A stretch of DNA of 64,000 nucleotides from RGIG8748 sp045606045. GTDB lineage: Bacteria > Bacillota > Clostridia > UMGS1810. Of the stretch, positions 33,357 to 40,141 are shown piece by piece. The stretch is taken from contig JAZURE010000032.1 of NCBI GenBank assembly GCA_045606045.1, forward strand, positions 26,712 to 90,711. Reading direction: 5' to 3'. Numbering within the stretch: the stretch's first letter is position 1; the number at the start of each line of letters is the position of its first letter. Under the pieces are notes generated by a model. That model did no database searches. It had not been told where the DNA came from and saw only the letters and a program-made list of their open reading frames with translations. Made by a program: the position numbers and the translations under genes.

Positions 33357-34122
33357 AATAACCTCGCTTTCTACTCCGTTTCGGAGTCGGCTTTTTATAC
33401 ATTTTGACGGTCAAATAATAGCCGCCGTTAATTTCGTTGTAGTACGGCTTAACCTCTGCCAGGGAGTAACCCTCGTAGAGTCGCTCGAGCTCCTCGTGCA
33501 TATCGTAGCCGCTGTCGTGAATTTCTTTGACTTTGTATTGCGGCAGCCTGCCGTCCCGCTCCGAGGTTTTAGGCTGCTCAAGGTTTCGACTTGCACACCA
33601 ACGCTTGCCGAGTATAGGCTCCTTTATGAGATACTTTGCAATGCCGACTATGCCGTACTCGTCAAACTGTAAAGGCTTTGCTGTCGTATAGCCTCGGCTC
33701 CATATTTCCGCAAGGGTGTTTATATCTACGCCGCCGCTCATAACGATATGGTGGTGCAGGCGTGCGCTTTTCTTGCCGATTTCGGTAACTGCGACATATT
33801 TTAAGTCGGGTAAACCGTTCTTTTTGCGGTACCGCTTGACTCTGCGGAGGAAATTTTGCATTTCTCTTTGTGCGTCCTCGGGAGAGCCTGGGTAGTTCTC
33901 GTCGCTGTATGTAAGGTCAAACCTTATGTCCTTTTTTGTAAAGTTTGTATTAAGCAAGCGTATTAACTTGCGCTCGGCGTTTCTTTGGTTAAGCCTTTTT
34001 TGAGTTTCCGAGGTCGGCTTACGCTTTTTGCTCCGTCCTCGCTGATATTCAAAAACGGGGAATATATCTACCTCCAAATACTCGCCGCAATAGTGTTTCT
34101 TTTCTCTGTATAGGCAACGCAT
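33343..34122 (-). CDS. HUH rolling-circle replication initiator
   Basis: 259 aa. Pattern FDLTYSDENYPGSP (motif 1, about 68), LHHHIVMSGG with His123-125 (HUH metal site), and AKYLIKEP with Tyr164 and following Lys as the likely nicking tyrosine. This matches ORF2/G2P-type Rep proteins of filamentous and micro-viruses and some tailed phages. No helicase, primase or SSB is encoded nearby, so replication relies on Rep plus host proteins. The noncoding stretch upstream is a candidate origin. Confidence 0.85.
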   Translation of the reverse strand: MRCLYREKKHYCGEYLEVDIFPVFEYQRGRSKKRKPTSETQKRLNQRNAERKLIRLLNTNFTKKDIRFDLTYSDENYPGSPEDAQREMQNFLRRVKRYRKKNGLPDLKYVAVTEIGKKSARLHHHIVMSGGVDINTLAEIWSRGYTTAKPLQFDEYGIVGIAKYLIKEPILGKRWCASRNLEQPKTSERDGRLPQYKVKEIHDSGYDMHEELERLYEGYSLAEVKPYYNEINGGYYLTVKMYKKPTPKRSRKRGYYERQ

Positions 34123-34434
34123 ATTTTAACCTCCGTGTATACTCTTGGGGCTCTGCCCCAAACCCCGAGGTTTAACGCTTTAGTTTTCCATAAGGGAATA
34201 TTAAAAAGCAGCGGAGGAGGCAGGCTCATTTCCGCCCACTCTCATACGCTCATACTAAAAACTCATAACGCGCTTATTTAGCATCTATCCTCTCTGCAAA
34301 TAAAAGCATAGTTTCCTCGGTCTATATCTGCCAACAAAACAAGAGTATTATATTTTTGTCCCTCTCGGTTTTTGGTCGTTAAGTTATTATCCATTACGAG
34401 CCCAAAATACAAGAGGCTTTTTTCGCTCTTTCTA
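34123..34434. other. Non-coding region upstream of Rep, candidate origin
   Basis: No gene. Contains a tight hairpin TTGGGGCTCTGCCCCAA (34145-34161), a GC-rich stretch, and at 34249-34273 a 25-bp sequence that returns imperfectly (21 of 25) at 40467-40491. In rolling-circle systems the nick site often lies beside rep in a hairpin; this is a guess from position. Confidence 0.4.
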
Positions 34435-34463
34435 TTGACTTTTTGTTGCCTCTGTGCTATAAT
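34435..34463 (+). promoter_or_regulatory. Strong rightward promoter of small RNA
   Basis: TTGACT (34435-34440), 17-bp spacer, consensus TATAAT (34458-34463). It faces right, against the phage operon. Confidence 0.85.
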
Positions 34464-34469
34464 AATTAC

Positions 34470-34536
34470 AAGATGTTAAGCAACACAAAGGCGGTTGCTG
34501 CGGCTATCACTCGGGCGGAGTGGTAGCCGCTTTTTT
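34470..34536 (+). ncRNA. Candidate small RNA, about 65-70 nt, with own promoter and terminator
   Basis: Begins about 7 nt after the -10 box. First hairpin AGCAAC / GTTGCT (about 34479-34499), second a strong one GCGGCTA ... TAGCCGC (34500-34530) followed by six T. There is no start codon with a ribosome site. Tight promoter-to-terminator size is characteristic of a bacterial sRNA. It lies between rep and the ASCH-like gene, on the opposite strand. No family recognised. Confidence 0.75.
34500..34536 (+). terminator. Rho-independent terminator of the small RNA
   Basis: Stem GCGGCTATCACTC / GAGTGGTAGCCGC (one unpaired or wobble pair) with a GGGCG loop, then TTTTTT. The T run touches the stop codon of the leftward 34536 gene. 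Confidence 0.85.
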
Positions 34537-34988
34537 CATTTAATAAATTGCCAGGATTGAGGCGGGCGGGTTATGCCAAAGTCCGAAAGAGGGCGAGGCT
34601 TTGCAAACCTCGTAGGATTGCTTACTACATAGGCGTAAACATCTTTGCCGCCTGCATACGCTACGAGCTGCTCCTCGGTAAGACAAGCTCTCTTTGCTAT
34701 TTCTGCGCGAGCTGCTGCCTCCTCGGGTGTATTGCTCTTGTGTAGAGCCGCTCCGAAAGCGTCAGTTTTTATAATTACATTACAAGTATAAAAGCCTACT
34801 ACAGCTCCCGCTCCAGGAAACAACACGCCTCCCGAGCCTTTATATAGGTGCTTTGTTTCATACATATATATAGTATAAGGAAACGCACCGCCGCTCGGGG
34901 CTGTTTTCCTCATTTCGTAGCCCTTGAGCTCTTTTAAGATGTTCTCGGCGTGTTCGTGGTGTATTGATTGCATTATTACGCTGCTCAT
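34536..34988 (-). CDS. ASCH/PUA-like domain protein (tentative)
   Basis: 150 aa. LKGYEMRKTAP...YTIYMYETK...GAVVGFYTCNVI resembles ASCH/PUA-like domains that bind modified bases or RNA. Overlaps the transglycosylase gene by 4 bp. Tentative, from pattern only. Confidence 0.5.
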   Translation of the reverse strand: MSSVIMQSIHHEHAENILKELKGYEMRKTAPSGGAFPYTIYMYETKHLYKGSGGVLFPGAGAVVGFYTCNVIIKTDAFGAALHKSNTPEEAAARAEIAKRACLTEEQLVAYAGGKDVYAYVVSNPTRFAKPRPLSDFGITRPPQSWQFIK

Positions 34989-35635
34989 TTTTTACCCTCC
35001 GAGGCTGCCTTGTACTCTGCCGCTTTGGTTAATACTTTTATAGAGTAGCTCGTTTCGTATACGCCTTTGTCCCAAAGGACGGAGGCTCCGTATTCTCCCA
35101 TATTGTACGCCATACATACCCTTGAGGGCTCGTCGTACTTTTCAAACAATCGGCGGAGGATATAAAGCCCGCCGCGTATGTTTTGGTAAGGCTCTGTAAA
35201 ATCAGTAATACCCAGGGCGGAGGAGAGCTCCGCGTGGTTGCATTTGTTTATCTGCATTAAGCCGCTATCATTTGTCCCGCTCACTATATCGGGCTCAAAC
35301 TTTGACTCTGTATACATAACCGCCATTACAAACTCAAAGTCGAGGTAGTACGCCTCGCATAAATAATAGGTAAACTCTTGCAGCTCGACGGGTAAATCGC
35401 ACTCGAGAGGCTCAAAGCCTGCCGCCATTTCATAGCTAAAGGTCGTCCCGCCTTTTTCTGTTATGTATCTACCGTCGCGGGTACCGTACCGCTCCGACGA
35501 GCCCGAGCTGCGCGGAGTAGCCGCCGCAACGATAATACCGCCAATAATGGCTCCTACCAGGAATATACATATAATAAAGGTAATAATCTGTCGCTGCGCT
35601 TTTCTACGCTGCGGTCTTTTTGTTTGATGTGTCAT
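34985..35635 (-). CDS. Membrane-anchored lytic transglycosylase
   Basis: 216 aa. Basic cytosolic start (QTKRPQRRKAQRQ), one membrane helix (FIICIFLVGAIIGGIIVAA, about 20-38), then an SLT-type domain with the catalytic Glu in MYTESKF, plus GLMQINKC and AYNMGEYG. It is not with the lysis genes but in the early region. It may remodel peptidoglycan during infection or lysogeny. Confidence 0.85.
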   Translation of the reverse strand: MTHQTKRPQRRKAQRQIITFIICIFLVGAIIGGIIVAAATPRSSGSSERYGTRDGRYITEKGGTTFSYEMAAGFEPLECDLPVELQEFTYYLCEAYYLDFEFVMAVMYTESKFEPDIVSGTNDSGLMQINKCNHAELSSALGITDFTEPYQNIRGGLYILRRLFEKYDEPSRVCMAYNMGEYGASVLWDKGVYETSYSIKVLTKAAEYKAASEGKK

Positions 35636-35646
35636 AGGTTAACCTC

Positions 35647-36246
35647 CTAAAATTCTATTTCGCGGAGGTCTATTCCGCCTGCGGTTTTTAACCTCTCGTA
35701 AACGCCTTTTAATTCGTGCACAAAAAACCTTGCGCGCTGCTCTGTGCTGCCGTCCTCTCCTAAATGATGTAAAAACTCATTTTTTGCTAAACAAGCAGGC
35801 TTTAATACCGCCTTTAGTGGCTCGCCCTCCGAAAGACATATTTTTAGAATTTGAGCAAGCGTTTTTCCTGCGCGGCGGGCAAATTTTATATCCGCGCCGT
35901 ATTCTTTGCCGTTCAGTATGTACTCTTTTTGCCAATCAAAGAGGGAAAAGCCGAGCACTTGCTCTACCTTTTTTATTGTCCTCTCCTGGCGGGCTTGTTT
36001 CTCTTTTAAGAGGGTATCTCTTTCAAGGCGTATTTGTTCTATAGCCGCCGTTTCGTCTACAAAGCAAAAGTCTACTCTTTTTCCGTCGTCTTTCCTCGTA
36101 GTGTCAAGCTCAATAACTAAAGGCTCTTTGTATCTCTCGTCGAGTAATAAAACGCCCTCGTTTATCATTCGGTGTAGGTGTATAAGCATTAAATTTTTAC
36201 ACTCTTCCGAAATAAGAGCTTTTAACTGTAAAATAATCAGTTTCAC
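35647..36246 (-). CDS. Unknown protein with coiled coil and P-loop-like motif
   Basis: 199 aa. The middle (about 65-95) is coiled coil (IRLERDTLLKEKQARQERTIKK). Next is LFDWQKEYIL...ARRAGKTLAQIL, which matches the start of a helicase or terminase ATPase (Q-motif-like then Walker A), but no Walker B follows and the protein ends too soon. Either a domain remnant or an adaptor that only binds nucleotide. Confidence 0.55.
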   Translation of the reverse strand: MKLIILQLKALISEECKNLMLIHLHRMINEGVLLLDERYKEPLVIELDTTRKDDGKRVDFCFVDETAAIEQIRLERDTLLKEKQARQERTIKKVEQVLGFSLFDWQKEYILNGKEYGADIKFARRAGKTLAQILKICLSEGEPLKAVLKPACLAKNEFLHHLGEDGSTEQRARFFVHELKGVYERLKTAGGIDLREIEF

Positions 36247-36440
36247 AATATAACCTCCTTAACTCTTGACGCGTCCGCAATAATTACGCTGTTGCAGTTT
36301 TTGTCTAATAGCTCCGCCTGCAAAAGCAGCTTGCCCTCTCGCAGCCGATAAATTATAGCGGAAACACATTTATAAATAATACCGTTATGCTCTACTTGGC
36401 AGCCGCTAAATAGAGCGTTTTTAATTTCCTCATTTGTCAT
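36243..36440 (-). CDS. Small protein of unknown function (65 aa)
   Basis: Starts MTNEEIKNALFSGCQVEHNGIIYKCVSAIIY; beta-rich. Overlaps the next gene by 4 bp, in line with the tightly packed early operon. No family recognised. Confidence 0.55.
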   Translation of the reverse strand: MTNEEIKNALFSGCQVEHNGIIYKCVSAIIYRLREGKLLLQAELLDKNCNSVIIADASRVKEVIL

Positions 36441-36457
36441 ATAGCCGCTCCCGTTCC

Positions 36458-36538
36458 TTATTTCTTTTTATTACTTATAAGCACTAAAGTAATAAGCGTA
36501 GCGCATATAATAAGGGTAATAATTACTCCGTTACTCAT
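36458..36538 (-). CDS. Single-pass membrane micropeptide (26 aa)
   Basis: MSNGVIITLIICATLITLVL then ISNKKK. The ATG (36536-36538) overlaps the end of the upstream 77-aa gene by 8 bp, suggesting coupled translation. One hydrophobic helix and a Lys tail. Too short for standard gene callers. Confidence 0.5.
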   Translation of the reverse strand: MSNGVIITLIICATLITLVLISNKKK

Positions 36539-36764
36539 TGTCTACCTCCTCAATATCATAGTCCCAGGATAAATTAGCGCACGATTTCGCCAGGCGTTCC
36601 GCTGCGTTTTCGGCTCTTTTTTTGCTTGTGTATTTCTTTGCCTGCTCGCGCTGCGAGCCCGCTACAGCCGCGTATCTTTCTCCGAGTACGCTGTATGTGC
36701 CTCCCGAGATATACTCGGGAGGGCTGCCGTCGTTATATTTGAATTTGATAATGTATTTACTCAT
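36531..36764 (-). CDS. Small protein of unknown function (77 aa)
   Basis: Strand-helix pattern (MSKYIIKFKYNDGSPPEYISGGTYSVLGER...KKYTSKKRAENAAERLA). Starts just after the VR2 hairpin with AGGAGG. No family recognised. Confidence 0.55.
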   Translation of the reverse strand: MSKYIIKFKYNDGSPPEYISGGTYSVLGERYAAVAGSQREQAKKYTSKKRAENAAERLAKSCANLSWDYDIEEVDNE

Positions 36765-36777
36765 TTGTCGCCTCCTA

Positions 36778-36793
36778 TGCGCCTAACGGCGCA
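36778..36793 (-). promoter_or_regulatory. DGR target-site hairpin after VR2
   Basis: TGCGCC-GTTA-GGCGCA on the minus strand: 6-bp perfect stem, 4-nt loop, 2 nt after the stop codon of the second target. Same relative place and design as the hairpin after VR1, with a different sequence, so the structure rather than the sequence is conserved. Confidence 0.75.
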
Positions 36794-36795
36794 GA

Positions 36796-37485
36796 TTACT
36801 TAAAGATTGAGGGATTGAAAATACAAGCGGGGGCGACTCCGTAAGCACAGTGCGCGTTGTAGTTGCCCAACGCTCCCGAGGTATTCACAATGCGCTCGCT
36901 GTACGCGTACCCAGGGGTGCAGCTCCAGGGTGTTATAGTCCATACCCAGGTATCGTATTTAGGCACGAAAGCTCTATACTTTCTGTAAAGGTCGTCCGAA
37001 AGCAAAGCGATAAAGTCCTCGGAGGTACCGTAGCTCTTGTCGCCGTTGTCCGCTGTTAAGTCGGAAATAATCGGTATAAGGTCGCCCTTGTCAAAATTCT
37101 TTATGTATTCCTCGTTAAGGAATTTGCGGAGGGTAGAGCTGCGCCAATCGTTGCAGCAGTTCTCGTCGTAAGGCATTTCGGGCTCGAGCCTCTTTGCCGC
37201 TACAGCAAGTACGCCGCCCTGCTTATAGCCCAGGGCTACAAACTCCATACCGTTATAATTAAAGTGCTCGCCCGCCGTTGGTATCTTGTCGCTTATAGGC
37301 TCGGGCTTGCCCTCTCCGTTCTCCTGGTCGTCCTCGTATTCGTCCTCATACTCCGCAGGGGTAAAAATGCCTGCAAAAGCGAGGGAAACAACCGCCTCGG
37401 CTCTTTTCTTGTTGTCCTCGGGGTTTGGGTTGGTCGCTATGTCGTCGCAAAGGGACTCTATAGCTGTTAAAATGCTGCTGTTCAT
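36796..37485 (-). CDS. DGR target 2: remote variable lectin-like protein
   Basis: 229 aa. N-terminal ~65 residues are helical then very acidic (EYEDEYEDDQENGEGKPEP); the rest is a C-type-lectin-like domain (DUF6273 type) with YNGMEFVALGY, WRSSTLRKFLN and a Trp-rich stretch (DTWVWTITPWS) before VR2 (residues Y, Y, S, I, G, Y, H, C, Y variable). It has no signal peptide or membrane helix and lies in the early operon, far from tail genes. So it is probably a cytosolic diversified binder. Function unknown. Confidence 0.85.
   Translation of the reverse strand: MNSSILTAIESLCDDIATNPNPEDNKKRAEAVVSLAFAGIFTPAEYEDEYEDDQENGEGKPEPISDKIPTAGEHFNYNGMEFVALGYKQGGVLAVAAKRLEPEMPYDENCCNDWRSSTLRKFLNEEYIKNFDKGDLIPIISDLTADNGDKSYGTSEDFIALLSDDLYRKYRAFVPKYDTWVWTITPWSCTPGYAYSERIVNTSGALGNYNAHCAYGVAPACIFNPSIFK
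36823..36918 (-). repeat. DGR variable repeat 2 (VR2)
   Basis: 96 bp aligned with TR, 13 differences, every one at a template adenine (11 codons changed). The 5' third of TR (beyond AACCCTGGG) is not present; homology stops there. The 3' end carries the same GCT (not GAT) as VR1, so the two VRs share the probable IMH variant. Confidence 0.95.
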
Positions 37486-37497
37486 AAATTAACCTCC

Positions 37498-37950
37498 TTA
37501 AATATTCTCGTATGTATCTACGAGCTTTTGTAATTCTGCAAAAAGCGGAGCTATTGCTCGCTTGTTCTGCCTTGCATTAAGTAGCTGCTTTCCCAGGGCA
37601 TAGAAAGCGGATAGCTCCCGCTCCGTAGCTTTTGCCTGCTCAACAGCCTTTCGGGCGTTCTTAACCTCTGTACGGGCTGCCCTCATTTCGTCAAACTCTT
37701 TTGCCGAGAGCTGCACGCTTGCCGTTACGCCTTTTGCTTTGCCTCCGCCTCTTAAATGGTATAGACGGTTGCGCGTTGCGTCCTGGGAGCGGTTGAGCTC
37801 CTCGGCGAGCTGCGAAATAAACTTGCGCTCTTTTTGGTACCCGCGCAGCAGCAGCTCGTCCTCCTCGGGAGTCCAGGCTCCCGTCTTAACCGCTGCCCGC
37901 TCGGGTGTAAATTCGTGCCCGCATTGCGGACATTTTACAGCTTTACACAT
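37498..37950 (-). CDS. Zinc-ribbon/Myb-like DNA-binding protein
   Basis: 150 aa. One zinc knuckle (KCPQCGHEF), then a SANT/Myb-like HTH (GAWTPEEDELLLRGYQKERKFISQLAEELNRS...RLYHL), then a coiled coil. Probably an early transcription regulator. Overlaps the next gene by 8 bp. Confidence 0.7.
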   Translation of the reverse strand: MCKAVKCPQCGHEFTPERAAVKTGAWTPEEDELLLRGYQKERKFISQLAEELNRSQDATRNRLYHLRGGGKAKGVTASVQLSAKEFDEMRAARTEVKNARKAVEQAKATERELSAFYALGKQLLNARQNKRAIAPLFAELQKLVDTYENI

Positions 37951-38128
37951 TTTTTAATTCCTCCCGTATATTTCTCTTTATGGTCTGCAAACAATCCTCC
38001 CCAGGCTCACGCATACAGCCTTGCGTATCTCCGAGCATAAAGGAGCAAGGGCAGATGTCGCAATCATTGCCGTCGCTTGTCATTTCAAAAATTATTTCTG
38101 CGACTCTTTGCAATTCTTTTTCGTTCAT
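37943..38128 (-). CDS. Small Cys-rich protein (61 aa)
   Basis: Four cysteines in CDICPCSFMLGDTQGCMREPG and one more downstream; may bind zinc or an iron-sulfur cluster. Unknown function. Confidence 0.6.
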   Translation of the reverse strand: MNEKELQRVAEIIFEMTSDGNDCDICPCSFMLGDTQGCMREPGEDCLQTIKRNIREELKNV

Positions 38129-39078
38129 TGCGCGAGCCTCCTTTGTTTGTGTAGTGATAATTGCTCGCTAAAAAAGCTACTAATATTAAAATTGTTGTTT
38201 CTTATTTGAAAAGCGTCGCCACATTGCACAATGTCGGGGTAATTATCATTAGCAACGAGCATAGCGTGCTTGTCTATCTCGTAAGCGTAATACTCTACAT
38301 TAGTAAAGCCCATTTTATCCAGGCAATAGCGGCCCGTACCTATACCGTCGTACATTGATACGACTACTATTTTTTCGTTGCGGGGCACATTTCCAAGTGC
38401 GCCATTAAGAATATGTATAATAATTTCTGCCGTCCAACCGTTACCCGTGCCGTTGTATCGTTGGCTGTCGCTTACAGCTTTTGTATAGTTGTCGGGTAGC
38501 GTTTGCAAGCGTTCATATTCTATCGGTGTTAATTTTCTCGGTATGCCGTTTTGCATTACCTTTTTAACGCGGTGTCCGCCTCCTCCGTCGCAAGTAAGAG
38601 TAGGCGATTTGTAGTTGATGTTGTGTACGCGCTTTATAATATCCATTGCTTTAATATCCATTAAAGCGCATACTGCTTTATCGTCGCCGAGAGGCGTAAA
38701 AGGTGTATTTGTATACCAATATTTTGACGGTACCTCCGAGGCGGGTAACAATATGTCTTTTAGGACGAGTCCTCTTTCTTTTGGTTGTTCAACCGTCCAA
38801 TTAAAACCGTAAAACCGCTTCCGATTTTGAGCAGATAATAAAGAGCTGTTTATGTGCATAAGTTCAGTATTGAGCTCGTAGCTTATTTGCTCTTTGATTG
38901 CTTGAGCTGCAGACTCGTTATTTTCGTATAAGAAAAGGTCGGGCTTGAATTTTTCTTTTGCTATTAAGTAATTTTTGAATAGTTCCCAACCGAGCCCGCT
39001 TGCCGTTGTTTCTCTGTCTTTTGCGCGAGCTACGCTCCAATGAGTGCAAGGGCTGCCGCCTATCAAAATTCTAATCAT
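38125..39078 (-). CDS. Circularly permuted DNA cytosine-C5 methyltransferase
   Basis: 317 aa. Motif order is changed: IV (GGSPC, residues 7-11, catalytic Cys11), VI (YENNES, 51-56), VIII (QNRKRFYG, 83-90), IX (LTPIEYERLQTLP, 182-194), X (GTGNGWTAEIII, 209-220), and only then I (VVSMYDGIGTG, 238-248), II (YEID, 265-268) and III (GDAFQI, about 286-291). The SAM-binding half is therefore at the C-terminus. No restriction enzyme is adjacent, so it is probably an orphan, protecting phage DNA. Confidence 0.85.
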   Translation of the reverse strand: MIRILIGGSPCTHWSVARAKDRETTASGLGWELFKNYLIAKEKFKPDLFLYENNESAAQAIKEQISYELNTELMHINSSLLSAQNRKRFYGFNWTVEQPKERGLVLKDILLPASEVPSKYWYTNTPFTPLGDDKAVCALMDIKAMDIIKRVHNINYKSPTLTCDGGGGHRVKKVMQNGIPRKLTPIEYERLQTLPDNYTKAVSDSQRYNGTGNGWTAEIIIHILNGALGNVPRNEKIVVVSMYDGIGTGRYCLDKMGFTNVEYYAYEIDKHAMLVANDNYPDIVQCGDAFQIRNNNFNISSFFSEQLSLHKQRRLAQ

Positions 39079-39875
39079 AAAATATCCTCCTCGATATAAT
39101 CAAATAAGGTAAGCTGTTCGTAGTGTGGAGTAGCTATATAAGCGTCTACCTTTGCGGAAATTTCCTTGAAAGTTTGTCCGTACTTAAAGCCCTCCGATAC
39201 CTTGTTAGGTACGCCGTCGAAAATAACGAGCTCCTCCCATAATTCGGGGTGGTTAGTCTTTAGGTAGGCAAATTCTTTTATAGTTTGATTAGGACAAAAC
39301 CAACAGCCGCCACGCTTTGCAAACTTGTATGTAGGAGAGATAAGGTTGTAAGGTCTTAAAATGTCGTATGTTTGCTCCTCTATAATTCCTTGTTGCTCAA
39401 GTAGGGAAATTTGCCCTTTTTTATGAACGCGCTCGAGTCTTTCAGGCTCGTCGGCAGCTATGCCGATATATTCCTGGTATTCTCTGTCCAACGATTTAAG
39501 ATAGCGTTTCATTGGGTTTACTTTTTCTCTGTTCAAAACGCACATACCTCCGAGGAGCCAGGCTGCAAGTTTTCCCTTTCTTTCCGCTTTGCGGGGGTTT
39601 TCAATCGGGCGGTAGAAATTATAAACATAATCTCTTTCGCCCTCGACTACTTTAACCTTGTAACCCCAGGACTCAAAAAGCGGTATTGCGTGATTAAATA
39701 TCCACTCTATTACCTCCGGATATTCGGCGTATATGCCCCGTTTTTTGTCAAACCATATTAAAGAAATAATAATAAGGTCTATAGGTATTCCGAGTTCGTG
39801 AGCTAATACTATAGTCGCTGTAGAGTCTTTGCCGCCGCTCCAACATATAATATTTAGCTTTGTTTCGGTACTCAT
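39075..39875 (-). CDS. PP-loop (PAPS-reductase-like) protein
   Basis: 266 aa. PP-loop SGGKDST (residues 13-19) binds ATP, and a C-terminal CWFCPNQT motif may hold metal. The family includes PAPS reductases and the DNA phosphorothioation protein DndC. Overlap with the methyltransferase gene (4 bp) suggests shared DNA modification or a sulfur step, but no other dnd genes are present. Confidence 0.75.
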   Translation of the reverse strand: MSTETKLNIICWSGGKDSTATIVLAHELGIPIDLIIISLIWFDKKRGIYAEYPEVIEWIFNHAIPLFESWGYKVKVVEGERDYVYNFYRPIENPRKAERKGKLAAWLLGGMCVLNREKVNPMKRYLKSLDREYQEYIGIAADEPERLERVHKKGQISLLEQQGIIEEQTYDILRPYNLISPTYKFAKRGGCWFCPNQTIKEFAYLKTNHPELWEELVIFDGVPNKVSEGFKYGQTFKEISAKVDAYIATPHYEQLTLFDYIEEDIL

Positions 39876-40111
39876 AATGCTTTTAGCACATCATTTGCAA
39901 TAGCTCTTTCGCTGTCGGCTGTTATGCAAACTCTGCGCTTATAACCATTTTTATACAGAATAACGCAAAACTCGTCGCGGGTACCTTCGTTGTATTCATA
40001 AGAGAGGGACTCTACGCCGTCGTCGAGTCTTTTTATAAACGGCTGCAAGCTAAACTCGATAAAATCGCTTTTTTCTATAAAAGGTATAGAAAAACATTGC
40101 TCTCTACTCAT
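39872..40111 (-). CDS. Small protein of unknown function (79 aa)
   Basis: MSREQCFSIPFIEKSDFIEF start; acidic and basic residues alternate. It has the same 27-bp leader as the transposase gene (40108-40134), and overlaps the PP-loop gene by 4 bp. Confidence 0.6.
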   Translation of the reverse strand: MSREQCFSIPFIEKSDFIEFSLQPFIKRLDDGVESLSYEYNEGTRDEFCVILYKNGYKRRVCITADSERAIANDVLKAL

Positions 40112-40134
40112 AATAAAATCACTCCGTTTTATTT
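40108..40134 (-). repeat. Second copy of the 27-bp translation leader
   Basis: Identical to 8843-8869 upstream of the transposase gene. Contains GGAGTG and the start codon; see that entry. Confidence 0.75.
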
Positions 40135-40141
40135 ATATTTT

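Noticed and set aside
35647..36246. Second terminase or helicase gene
   Set aside because: Only a Walker A-like stretch; no Walker B or nuclease motifs, and a real terminase exists at 29903-31555.
38125..39078. Methyltransferase as a truncated pseudogene lacking motif I
   Set aside because: Motifs I-III are present at the C-terminus, so it is permuted, not truncated.
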